NCBI GenBank assembly: GCA_947627825.1 | Contig: CANQXO010000008.1 | Coordinates: 1-28,550, forward strand | Direction of reading: 5' to 3' | From: an uncultured Clostridia bacterium | Lineage (GTDB): Bacteria; Bacillota_A; Clostridia; TANB77; CAG-508 | Length of the DNA stretch: 28,550 nucleotides | Shown here: positions 15,269 to 22,492 of the stretch, piece after piece | Numbering within the stretch: position 1 is the stretch's first letter | Layout: each line of letters begins with the position of its first letter | Translations under genes and position numbers: made by a program | The notes under the pieces: generated by a model | Database searches by the model: none | What the model saw: the letters and a program-made list of their open reading frames with translations, nothing else | Told to the model about the DNA's origin: nothing

Positions 15269-17071
15269 ATGGAGAGAAAACAAAAGGATACATTTGCGTC
15301 AGCAAATAGAAATTCAAGTGAAAGAAAGGAAAGTACAAGAAAAACAGATTATAGGAGGGGTTATAGAAAAACAAGTTCAATAAAAAGAGATAAATCAATT
15401 TTAGAGTTTAATTTTAAAAAAAGTAATTTGAAAATAATTGCATTAGGTGGACTTGATGAAATAGGTAAAAACATTACTGTATTTGAGTATGAAGATACAA
15501 TAGTGTTAGTAGACTGTGGATTAGAATTCCCAGAAGATGATATGCTAGGCGTTGACTTAGTTATACCAGATGTAACCTACTTAATAAAAAATAAAGACAA
15601 AGTAAAAGGTTTAGTTATAACCCATGGTCATGAGGACCATATAGGTTCTATTCCTTATATTTTGAAGCAAATTAATATACCAATATATGCAACAAGACTT
15701 ACTGCAAAACTTATAGAGCATAAGCTAGATGAGCATCATCTAACTAAACAAGTAAAAATGACTATTGTGGAGCAAGGCGAAACTGTTGACTTTGGAAAAA
15801 TAAAAGTTGAGTTTATAAGAAGTTCGCACAGTATTCCAGATGCAGTAATGCTTGCAATCAATACACCAGTTGGAACAGTGGTTCATACAGGAGACTTTAA
15901 GGTTGATTATACACCAATAGATGGTCAAATGATGGACTTAGGAAGACTAGCAGAACTAGGAAAACAAGGTGTTTTAGCCCTACTTTCAGATAGTACAAAT
16001 GCTGAAAGAAAAGGATTTACGATGTCTGAAAAATCAGTAGGACCAGTATTTGATAAATTATTTGAAAGTTGCAAAAAAAGAATAGTAGTTGCAACATTTG
16101 CATCAAATGTTCACAGGGTGCAACAAATTGTAAATTCTGCTGTTAAATACAATAGAAAAATAGCAGTTTCCGGAAGAAGTATGATGAACATGATTGATGC
16201 AACAAGAGATTTAAATTATATTGATGCACCAGATGACTTGTTTATTGATATAGATTTAATTAAAAATTATAAAGATGAAGAATTAGTTATTATAACTACT
16301 GGAAGCCAAGGCGAAACAATGTCAGCACTTACTCGTATGGCAAATGGAGAACACAAAAAGGTAACTCTAACAGGAAATGATTTAGTAATTATTTCTGCAA
16401 ACCCAATTCCGGGGAATGAAAAAGCAGTTTCAAAGGTAATAGATAAACTATTAAAATTAGGAACTGAAGTAGTCTATAGTGCGCTCGCTGATGTCCATGT
16501 TTCAGGTCACGCTTGCCAAGAAGAACAAAAACTTATTATGGCACTTACAAAGCCAAAATATTTTATACCAGTTCATGGTGAATATAGACAATTAATTGCA
16601 CATAGAGATACAGCTATTGAAATGGGAATACCAAAGGAAAACATTTTCATTGCAAACAATGGTAGAGAAATCGAGTTAAATGAAAATGAAGGAAAACTTG
16701 GCGGAACTGTTCCATCAGGTAGAGTAATGGTAGATGGCTTAGGAGTTGGAGATGTTGGAAGCGTTGTTTTAAGAGATAGACAACATCTATCACAAGATGG
16801 ATTAATTGTGATTGTAATGTCGATGGATAGAAGCGGAGAAATAGTATCTGGACCAGATGTTATTTCAAGAGGATTTGTATATGTTAGAGAGTCTGAAAAT
16901 TTGATGGAAGATTTAAAAAGCTTCATCAGAGAAGAAATAAGAGAACTAGAAGCAAATCATGTTACAGATTGGTCAATAATTAAGTCAACTCTAAAAGATG
17001 AAGTTAGAGATTTTGTATTTGACAAAACAAAAAGAAACCCAATGATTTTACCAATATTAATGGAAGTATAA
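15269..17071 (+). CDS. rnjA: Ribonuclease J
   Basis: RNase J is a metallo-beta-lactamase/beta-CASP nuclease with endonuclease and 5'-3' exonuclease activity, central to mRNA decay and rRNA maturation. The 600-residue protein has the zinc motif HGHEDH (H119, H121, D123, H124), then SHSIPDAV, HTGDFKVDYTP, LSDSTNAERKGFT, and the beta-CASP and C-terminal domains including VHVSGHA and FIPVHGEYRQL. It has a basic, serine-rich N-terminal extension of about 50 residues beyond the usual start, making it longer than the 555-residue B. subtilis RNase J1. It could be J1 or J2; the intact motif favours the active J1 type. gltX follows after 26 bases, so both are on one transcript. Confidence 0.95.
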   Translation: MERKQKDTFASANRNSSERKESTRKTDYRRGYRKTSSIKRDKSILEFNFKKSNLKIIALGGLDEIGKNITVFEYEDTIVLVDCGLEFPEDDMLGVDLVIPDVTYLIKNKDKVKGLVITHGHEDHIGSIPYILKQINIPIYATRLTAKLIEHKLDEHHLTKQVKMTIVEQGETVDFGKIKVEFIRSSHSIPDAVMLAINTPVGTVVHTGDFKVDYTPIDGQMMDLGRLAELGKQGVLALLSDSTNAERKGFTMSEKSVGPVFDKLFESCKKRIVVATFASNVHRVQQIVNSAVKYNRKIAVSGRSMMNMIDATRDLNYIDAPDDLFIDIDLIKNYKDEELVIITTGSQGETMSALTRMANGEHKKVTLTGNDLVIISANPIPGNEKAVSKVIDKLLKLGTEVVYSALADVHVSGHACQEEQKLIMALTKPKYFIPVHGEYRQLIAHRDTAIEMGIPKENIFIANNGREIELNENEGKLGGTVPSGRVMVDGLGVGDVGSVVLRDRQHLSQDGLIVIVMSMDRSGEIVSGPDVISRGFVYVRESENLMEDLKSFIREEIRELEANHVTDWSIIKSTLKDEVRDFVFDKTKRNPMILPILMEV

Positions 17072-17097
17072 ACAATTTTAAGAAAGGAAAACCTATT

Positions 17098-18723
17098 ATG
17101 GATTATAAAGATTTAGCAAATTTAATTTTTCCAGATGCAAAACCAATAAGCTATTATGAAGAAAAATATAAGCCAAGAAATTTGACAGAAGGAGCAATAG
17201 TAACAAGATTTGCTCCTAGTCCAACTGGATTTGTTCATATTGGAGGTTTGTACCAAGCATTAGTAGCAAAACAGTCAGCAAAAAAAACTGGAGGAGTATT
17301 CTTCCTAAGAGTTGAAGATACTGACCAAAAAAGAGAAATAGAAAATGGTGTAACTGGAATAGTAAATGCATTAAAAGATTTTGATATGGAGCCAGATGAA
17401 GGAATGATATCAGACAATGATGAAAAAGGGGAATACGGACCATATAAACAATCTTTAAGAAAAGACATTTATCAATCATTTGCTAAATATATGATAGAAA
17501 TGGGAAAAGCATATCCTTGCTTCTGCACTCCAGAAGAAGTTGACGAGATTAGAAAAAAGCAAGAAAATGCAAAAATTAGACCTGGTTATTACGGTGTTTG
17601 GGCAAAATGCAGAAATCTTACAGTAGAAGAAATGGCAGAAAAAATAAAAAATGGAGAAAGCTATATAATAAGATTTAAATCACCGGGAAGAGAAGATAGA
17701 AAAATTAAACATAAAGATATTATAAAAGGAAATGTTGAATTCCCAGAAAATGACCAAGATATTGTTATAATAAAAGCAGATGGACTTCCAACATATCACT
17801 TCGCGCACGCAGTTGATGACCATTTAATGAGGACAACTCATGTTATTAGAAGTGATGAATGGCTTTCATCAGTACCACTTCATTTGCAATTATTTCAAGA
17901 AATGGGATTTAGAGCACCAAAGTATGCACATATTTCGCCAATAATGAAAAATGACAATGGAAATAAAAGAAAGCTTAGTAAAAGAAAAGACCCAGAGGCT
18001 GCTGTTTCATATTATAAGGAAGAAGGAATACCAGCACAAGCGGTTAAAGAATATTTATTAAATATTGCAAATTCTACATTTGAAAATTGGAGAAGGGCAA
18101 ATCCAGACAAATCAATAGATGATTTTGATTTCCAACTAAACAAAATGAGTGTTAGCGGTGCATTATTTGATATGGTAAAACTTTTAGATATAGGTAAGGT
18201 CGTTATTTCAAAAATGAATGCAGAAGAAGTTTATGAAAAATCATTAGAATGGGCAAAAAATTACGACAAGGAATTAGAAGATATTTTAAAAGACAAAGAT
18301 TATGCTTTAAAAGTATTTGGAATAGAAAGAGGTAATCAAAAGCCTAGAAAAGATATTTCAAAATGGTCAGATGTAAAAGAAAATATAATCTATATGTATC
18401 AAGCACCAAAAGAATTTGACTTTGACAAAATAACTGGAGAAGATGCTAAAAAAGTAATTAGTGAATATTTAAAAGTATATAATGAAAACGATGATAAAGA
18501 TACATGGTTTGGCAAAATAAAAGACACAGCTGAAAAATGTGGATATGCTAGAGAAGTAAAGGAATATAAGCAAAATCCTGAAAATTGGCCAGGACATGTT
18601 GGAGATGTTAGTACAGTTTTAAGAGTGGCTATTACAGGAAGAAGGAACACACCTGATTTGTATGAGATAATGCAGGTTCTTGGAAAAGAAGAAGTAATGG
18701 CGAGATTAAATTCAATAAAATAA
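17098..18723 (+). CDS. gltX: Glutamate--tRNA ligase
   Basis: A class I synthetase that charges tRNA-Glu, and in bacteria lacking GlnRS also mischarges tRNA-Gln for the amidotransferase route. The 541-residue protein has the HIGH-type motif in RFAPSPTGFVHIGGLYQA (HIGG at 47-50), the glutamate-site segment FFLRVEDTDQKREIE, LPTYHFAHAVDDHLM, and the KMSKS-type motif KLSKRKD. It begins with a stretch of about 33 residues before the catalytic core, longer than the classic 480-residue form and matching a longer variant I recall from Clostridia. It shares a transcript with rnjA. Whether it is discriminating cannot be told from sequence alone. Confidence 0.92.
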   Translation: MDYKDLANLIFPDAKPISYYEEKYKPRNLTEGAIVTRFAPSPTGFVHIGGLYQALVAKQSAKKTGGVFFLRVEDTDQKREIENGVTGIVNALKDFDMEPDEGMISDNDEKGEYGPYKQSLRKDIYQSFAKYMIEMGKAYPCFCTPEEVDEIRKKQENAKIRPGYYGVWAKCRNLTVEEMAEKIKNGESYIIRFKSPGREDRKIKHKDIIKGNVEFPENDQDIVIIKADGLPTYHFAHAVDDHLMRTTHVIRSDEWLSSVPLHLQLFQEMGFRAPKYAHISPIMKNDNGNKRKLSKRKDPEAAVSYYKEEGIPAQAVKEYLLNIANSTFENWRRANPDKSIDDFDFQLNKMSVSGALFDMVKLLDIGKVVISKMNAEEVYEKSLEWAKNYDKELEDILKDKDYALKVFGIERGNQKPRKDISKWSDVKENIIYMYQAPKEFDFDKITGEDAKKVISEYLKVYNENDDKDTWFGKIKDTAEKCGYAREVKEYKQNPENWPGHVGDVSTVLRVAITGRRNTPDLYEIMQVLGKEEVMARLNSIK

Positions 18724-18740
18724 GGTATAGGATAAATTAC

Positions 18741-18834
18741 ATAAATATAGTTATTTTCGAAAATGCCGCGTAGCTGAAGCAACAACCGTTAGGTTTGTTG
18801 CGACAACAAGGCTTGAGATAATAACTATATTTAT
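18741..18834 (+). ncRNA. Long stem-loop element between gltX and the DUF951 gene
   Basis: A perfect 15-bp outer stem, ATAAATATAGTTATT (18741-18755) / AATAACTATATTTAT (18820-18834), encloses a 64-base, more G/C-rich core. The core holds a hairpin, GCAACAACC (18779-18787) / GGTTTGTTGC (18792-18801), with loop GTTA and one bulged T, and a possible GCC (18765-18767) / GGC (18810-18812) closing pair. I could not match it to a riboswitch or ribozyme I know (no T-box, glmS, twister or hammerhead core). It could be a structured RNA, a gltX 3' end structure, or a copy of a palindromic intergenic repeat. Confidence 0.45.
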
Positions 18835-18878
18835 GATATTAATAGTAATAGTAAAAGTAAAGAAATAGGAAAACAGGT

Positions 18879-19058
18879 ATGGATTTTAAAATTGGTGATA
18901 AGGTAAGAACTAAAAAAGTTCACCCATGTGGAAGCAAAGAGTGGATTTTAAAAAGAGTGGGAGTGGACTTTAAACTTGAATGTCTAGGCTGTGGTAAGGT
19001 AATTACTATGCCAAGAGAAAAAGCGTTAAAAGCAATTACAAAAAAGATAGAAGAATAA
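18879..19058 (+). CDS. DUF951 family protein
   Basis: A 59-residue protein too short to stand out by length but clearly of the DUF951 family: IGDKVRTKKVHPCGSKEW, then VGVDFKLECLGCGKVITMPREK. The cysteines (HPCGS and CLGCG) and the beta-rich, basic makeup suggest a small nucleic-acid- or metal-binding fold, but the function is unknown. In Firmicutes such genes often lie near the chromosome replication/segregation genes; here it lies after gltX. The ribosome binding site is weak (AGGAAAACAGG). An inverted repeat that overlaps the start of the next gene lies just downstream. Confidence 0.88.
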   Translation: MDFKIGDKVRTKKVHPCGSKEWILKRVGVDFKLECLGCGKVITMPREKALKAITKKIEE

Positions 19059-19072
19059 GATTTTCTGTATAT

Positions 19073-19115
19073 CCTTTCTAAAAAATGTGTATAATAAGAG
19101 TAATTTTTAGAAAGG
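19073..19115. promoter_or_regulatory. 12-bp dyad around a -10-like box at the CBS gene
   Basis: CCTTTCTAAAAA (19073-19084) and TTTTTAGAAAGG (19104-19115) are perfect inverted copies. The 19-base loop holds TATAAT (19090-19095) and the right arm covers most of the ribosome binding site AAAGGTAGG. As DNA it could be an operator over a promoter whose -35 box is poor; as RNA, in read-through from upstream, it would hide the ribosome binding site. Confidence 0.55.
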
Positions 19116-19126
19116 TAGGTATTGTT

Positions 19127-19546
19127 ATGAAGGTTGACGATTGTATGTGTTGTGATGTAACATCTGTTAAACCAGACGATACATTACAACAGTGTGCTAA
19201 AATAATGAGTAATGAAAACATAGGTTGCGTTCCAGTATGCGATGGGGATGAATTAGTAGGAATAATCACAGACAGAGATATTGTTTTAAGAGCAATAGCA
19301 GAGAATAAGGATGTTAATAATTTAAAAGCAAAAGATATAATGACAGTAAATCCTTATACTTGTGAATGCGGTTGTAATGTTGATGAAGCTGAAAAGTTAA
19401 TGTCAGAATTTCAAATAAGACGAATTCCAATAATGGAAAATAACAAAATTGTTGGAATGTTGACACTAGGAGATTTAGCATTGTCAAACAGTGAGGAAAA
19501 TCCTAAAAAAGTATGTAGCACAATGAAGTGTATATGTGAAGAATAA
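19127..19546 (+). CDS. Cysteine-rich two-CBS-domain protein
   Basis: A 139-residue protein made of two CBS modules, which bind adenine nucleotides: DDTLQQCAKIMSNENIGCVP ... GIITDRDIVLRAI, then AKDIMTVNPYT ... QIRRIPIMENNKIVGMLTLG. It has 12 cysteines, concentrated in DCMCCD at the N-terminus, TCECGC at the domain boundary and VCSTMKCIC at the C-terminus, which is unusual for stand-alone CBS proteins and suggests metal or redox binding. The start at 19127 follows AAAGGTAGG; an earlier ATG at 19085 lies within the dyad loop. The ligand and partner are unknown. Confidence 0.85.
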   Translation: MKVDDCMCCDVTSVKPDDTLQQCAKIMSNENIGCVPVCDGDELVGIITDRDIVLRAIAENKDVNNLKAKDIMTVNPYTCECGCNVDEAEKLMSEFQIRRIPIMENNKIVGMLTLGDLALSNSEENPKKVCSTMKCICEE

Positions 19547-19570
19547 AAATCGTTTATTAAATAAAAAAAT

Positions 19571-19603
19571 ATATAAAACAAAAAATTATATAAAACAAAA
19601 AAT
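19571..19603. repeat. Two-copy AT-rich tandem repeat
   Basis: ATATAAAACAAAAAAT occurs at 19571-19586 and 19588-19603 (17-base period). Read on the minus strand it is T-rich and lies directly after the engB terminator stem. Confidence 0.7.
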
Positions 19604-19607
19604 AAGC

Positions 19608-19632
19608 ATACAAAGTTAGTTTTACTTTGTAT
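19608..19632 (-). terminator. Terminator of engB
   Basis: ATACAAAGT (19608-19616) and ACTTTGTAT (19624-19632) form a stem that includes the last engB codons; on the minus strand a long T-rich stretch follows. Confidence 0.65.
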
Positions 19633-20206
19633 ACTTTTCTATTTGTTCCCAAACTTTTTCAGTGTATATTTTTCTTTCAGATGAAAACGGTAAAAATGTT
19701 AAGTCATGAAGTGGGTTTAATTCATCTGACAAACTCTTTACTTGATTGTCCACTTTTGTAATAGCAATCTTATCAGCTTTATTAGCAATTACAACACAAG
19801 GTAAATTATTTTTAATTATGTAGTCATACATTAATTTATCATCTGCAGTTGGATTATGCCTAATGTCAATCAAAAAGATAACCAATTTTATATTTTGACT
19901 TTTTGATAGATAAGCTTCAATAAAACCTCCAACTTTTATTTGCTCTTGTTTAGACATTTTACTAAAACCATATCCGGGTAAATCAACGAAATAAAAAATA
20001 TCATCAATATTATAAAAGTTAATTTGTCTAGTTTTGCCCGGAGTATTACTAGTTCTAGCTAGGTTTTTTCTGTTAAGCATTGTATTAATAAATGAAGATT
20101 TACCAACATTAGATTTACCAACTAAAACTATTTCTGGAAGTCCAGTTTTAGGATATTGTTTTTCACTTACAGCAGATATTTCAAATTTTGGATTTTTTAC
20201 TATCAT
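19622..20206 (-). CDS. engB: Ribosome biogenesis GTPase EngB (YsxC/YihA)
   Basis: A small essential GTPase needed for 50S subunit assembly. The 194-residue protein has the P-loop GKSNVGKSS (G1), the TPGKTRQINF switch I (G2), DLPGYGFS (G3), NKAD (G4) and a terminal SSE segment (G5). Length is normal. In many Gram-positives it follows lon; here it is transcribed after serS and separated from it by a strong terminator, so a promoter in the short region 20207-20236 is expected; AAAGGGAAAT-type ribosome binding sequence precedes the ATG. Its last codons form part of its own terminator. Confidence 0.96.
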   Translation of the reverse strand: MIVKNPKFEISAVSEKQYPKTGLPEIVLVGKSNVGKSSFINTMLNRKNLARTSNTPGKTRQINFYNIDDIFYFVDLPGYGFSKMSKQEQIKVGGFIEAYLSKSQNIKLVIFLIDIRHNPTADDKLMYDYIIKNNLPCVVIANKADKIAITKVDNQVKSLSDELNPLHDLTFLPFSSERKIYTEKVWEQIEKYTK

Positions 20207-20236
20207 AATTTCCCTTTCTAAACTTTTTATACTTTT

Positions 20237-20278
20237 AAAAAGAAACTGATAATTATAAAAATTATTCAGTTTCTTTTT
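20237..20278 (-). terminator. Terminator of serS
   Basis: A 13-bp perfect stem, AAAAAGAAACTGA (20237-20249) / TCAGTTTCTTTTT (20266-20278), with a 16-base AT-only loop. It ends three bases past the serS stop. Confidence 0.85.
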
Positions 20279-20281
20279 TCT

Positions 20282-21568
20282 CTATTTTACAGGTTCGATT
20301 TTTTCTAATCCACCCATATAAGGTCTTAATACTTCTGGAATTGTAACACTGCCATCTTCATTGTAATTGTTCTCAACTACTGCAATTAGTCCTCTAGGAG
20401 AGGCGATTACTGTATTATTTAAAGTGTGTAAATAATAATTACCCTTTTCGCCTTTTGTTCTAATTCCAAGTCGTCTTGCTTGTGCATCACCCAAAGTAGA
20501 GCAACTGCCAACTTCATAGTATTTTTGTTGTCTTGGAGACCAAGCTTCAACATCACAAGATTTTACTTTCAAATCAGCCAAATCACCAGAGCAACATTCT
20601 AGTTGCCTAACTGGAACATTCATACTTCTAAAGAAATCAACAGTTAATTTCCACATTTTATTGTAATAATCCATTGACTCTTCAGGTTCGCAAATAACAA
20701 TCATTTCTTGTTTTTCAAATTGATGAAGTCGATATAAACCTCTTTCTTCTAATCCATGAGAGCCAATTTCTTTTCTAAAACATGGGGAATAAGAAGTCAT
20801 TTTTATAGGTAAACTTTCTTTTTTAATAAGTTGGTCTTTAAACTTTCCAATCATAGAATGTTCAGATGTACCAATTAAAAATAAATCTTCACCTTCAATT
20901 TTATACATCATGGCATCCATTTCTTCAAAAGACATAACACCAGTTACAACATCAGAACGAATCATAAAAGGTGGAATTGCATAGGTGAAACCATTATTTA
21001 TCATATAGTCCCTAGCATAAGCTAAAACAGCTTCATGAAGTCTTGCAATATTACCAAGCAAATAGTAAAAACCAACACCACTAGTTCGTCCAGCTGATTC
21101 TTTATCTAAACCACCTAAAGCAGTGATGATGTCAGCATGATATGGAACTTCGTAAGCTGGAACAGTAGGCTCACCAAACCTCTGAACTTCTACATTTTCA
21201 GAATCGTCTTTTCCAATAGGAACACTACTATCCATAATGTTAGGTATTTTTAACATTCTAGACCTAATTTCTTCACTATATTTTTCTTCTAATTTTTCAT
21301 TTTCTTCAAGTTCCTTATTAATATCTTGAACTTGCTTTTTTATTTTTTCTGCTTCGTCTTTTTTACCATTTTTTATAAGCATACCAATTTGACTGCTTAA
21401 GGAGTTACGATTATTTCTTAAATTATCTCCTTTTAAAGTAGCTTCTCTGTTTTTCTTATCAAGTTCAATGACTTCATCAACAAGTATAAGTTTTTGGTCT
21501 TGAAATTTCTTTTTGATATTTTCTTTAACGATATCAGGATTTTCTCTAATTAATTTAATATCAATCAT
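20282..21568 (-). CDS. serS: Serine--tRNA ligase
   Basis: Class II synthetase charging tRNA-Ser and tRNA-Sec. The 428-residue protein starts MIDIKLIRENPDIVKENI, has the long coiled-coil tRNA-binding arm at about residues 30-105, then the catalytic core: motif 2 in SPCFRKEIGSHGLEERGLYR and the HQFEKQEM segment, and motif 3 in ASPRGLIAVVENN with RGLIA. The start at 21568 is preferred to the earlier in-frame ATG (21619), because AAGGAGT lies just before it and the extra residues are not family-like. A promoter is at 21623-21651. There is no serine T-box in the leader, which is under 60 bases. Confidence 0.96.
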   Translation of the reverse strand: MIDIKLIRENPDIVKENIKKKFQDQKLILVDEVIELDKKNREATLKGDNLRNNRNSLSSQIGMLIKNGKKDEAEKIKKQVQDINKELEENEKLEEKYSEEIRSRMLKIPNIMDSSVPIGKDDSENVEVQRFGEPTVPAYEVPYHADIITALGGLDKESAGRTSGVGFYYLLGNIARLHEAVLAYARDYMINNGFTYAIPPFMIRSDVVTGVMSFEEMDAMMYKIEGEDLFLIGTSEHSMIGKFKDQLIKKESLPIKMTSYSPCFRKEIGSHGLEERGLYRLHQFEKQEMIVICEPEESMDYYNKMWKLTVDFFRSMNVPVRQLECCSGDLADLKVKSCDVEAWSPRQQKYYEVGSCSTLGDAQARRLGIRTKGEKGNYYLHTLNNTVIASPRGLIAVVENNYNEDGSVTIPEVLRPYMGGLEKIEPVK

Positions 21569-21622
21569 AAATTTACTCCTTAAAAATAATTTAGGTTTAA
21601 AAAGCCTATAAACATACATAGT

Positions 21623-21651
21623 ATTTTACCATTAATTTGTCCATTTTACAA
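21623..21651 (-). promoter_or_regulatory. Promoter for serS
   Basis: On the minus strand TTGTAA (21646-21651) and TAAAAT (21623-21628) are 17 bases apart. The transcript would begin near 21616. Confidence 0.6.
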
Positions 21652-21780
21652 GATTTGTAGAAATATTTTTTTAATTTAAATTTGTTTATGAAAAATATAG
21701 TTAAAAAACTAAAATTATGAATATTTGGAAAATCTTGTGAATATAATAATAAGTGTAAATAAAAGTTTTCTGGAGGAAAA

Positions 21781-22029
21781 ATGGGAGAAAAATTTTTAAC
21801 AGACAAGATTTTTGTTGAGATGACCGAAGAAGAAGAAAAAAAGGAAATCTTAAGAAACATTATAAACACTAGAGCACAATTAACAAATGCAAATAGAAAT
21901 TTTGAATTTGCAAACACTAATGACTTGGTAGATTATTATATTTATAAGATAAAAGCAATCCAATCAAAGCTAGATAGCCTAATAAAGCTTGCAAAAGTAA
22001 GAGGAATAGAAGTAGAAAAGTTAGCATAA
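21781..22029 (+). CDS. DUF2508 family protein (YaaL-like)
   Basis: An 82-residue soluble, helical and highly charged protein: MTEEEEKKEILRNIINTRAQL, then FEFANTNDLVDYYIYKIKAIQ, ending in LIKLAKVRGIEVEK. This matches the DUF2508 pattern known from YaaL of B. subtilis, where it sits directly before bofA. The same arrangement here supports the call. The function is unknown. TCTGGAGGAAAA precedes the ATG. A TATAAT lies at 21741-21746 but its -35 box is weak. Confidence 0.8.
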   Translation: MGEKFLTDKIFVEMTEEEEKKEILRNIINTRAQLTNANRNFEFANTNDLVDYYIYKIKAIQSKLDSLIKLAKVRGIEVEKLA

Positions 22030-22085
22030 AAAATATCATAAAAATAATTTGTCCATCATACAATTAATTAAAAGGTAGGACAAAG

Positions 22086-22352
22086 ATGGACAATAGGATT
22101 ATTTTATCATTTATTGCTTGTATAGCAATTTTAATTGTATTTGGAAAATACTTTTCATTTCCAATAAGAAGAATAATTAAATTAATTGGAAACTCGATTC
22201 TTGGAGCACTAATAATATTTATAATAAACCTTGTAGGAACATCATTTAATTTTCACATTGGGTTTAGCATAGTAAATTCAGTTATTGTGGGCATCCTTGG
22301 AATACCGGGAGCATGCCTATTGGTGCTTTTAAAAATATTTGGAATAATATAA
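22086..22352 (+). CDS. bofA: BofA family protein (pro-sigma-K processing inhibitor)
   Basis: BofA in B. subtilis holds the SpoIVFB protease inactive in the outer forespore membrane until engulfment is complete. The 88-residue protein has a hydrophobic N-terminal segment, a basic KYFSFPIRRIIKLIGN linker, then two more hydrophobic stretches with the family motifs IIFIINLVG and VIVGILGIPGACLLVLLKI. It is preceded by the DUF2508 gene, as in sporulating Firmicutes. It does not prove that this organism sporulates, as bofA is sometimes kept after other sporulation genes are lost. Confidence 0.88.
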   Translation: MDNRIILSFIACIAILIVFGKYFSFPIRRIIKLIGNSILGALIIFIINLVGTSFNFHIGFSIVNSVIVGILGIPGACLLVLLKIFGII

Positions 22353-22392
22353 AAAAATATTTTCCGGTTTGTCCGGAAGTATAGAACAAGTA

Positions 22393-22423
22393 AAAAAATG
22401 AAGTGGTATCCACTTCATTTTTT
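22393..22423 (+). terminator. Bidirectional terminator between bofA and glmS
   Basis: AAAAAATGAAGTGG (22393-22406) and CCACTTCATTTTTT (22410-22423) form a 14-bp perfect stem with loop TAT. With A-rich and T-rich outer arms it can end both the bofA transcript and the convergent glmS transcript. Confidence 0.9.
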
Positions 22424-22438
22424 ATGTATTATATATTT

Positions 22439-22484
22439 CAACAGTAACAGGCTTAGCCCAATTACAAGTTTTATTAACATTAAT
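22439..22484 (-). pseudogene. Degenerate second copy of the glmS 3' end
   Basis: These 46 bases match the last glmS codons at 22498-22543 at 35 of 46 positions. Read on the minus strand they encode INVNKTCNWAKPVTVE, compared with LDVDKPRNLAKSVTVE at the glmS C-terminus, and stay open to a TAA at about 22424. It begins a few bases after the glmS TAG stop. It could be what remains of a second glmS gene or of an earlier 3' end displaced by recombination. Confidence 0.65.
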
Positions 22485-22492
22485 CAGGTTAC

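Noticed and set aside
18741..18834. tRNA or twister/hammerhead ribozyme in the gltX-DUF951 spacer
   Set aside because: There is no cloverleaf or TTCRA arm, and the conserved ribozyme core bases are missing or wrongly spaced; left as an unassigned element.
19571..19603. CRISPR-like repeat
   Set aside because: There are only two AT-only copies with no spacer between them; it is a simple tandem repeat beside a terminator.
21569..21780. Serine T-box before serS
   Set aside because: No T-box signature (the TGGNACCGCG-type sequence) appears on the minus strand, and the predicted transcript leader is under 60 bases.
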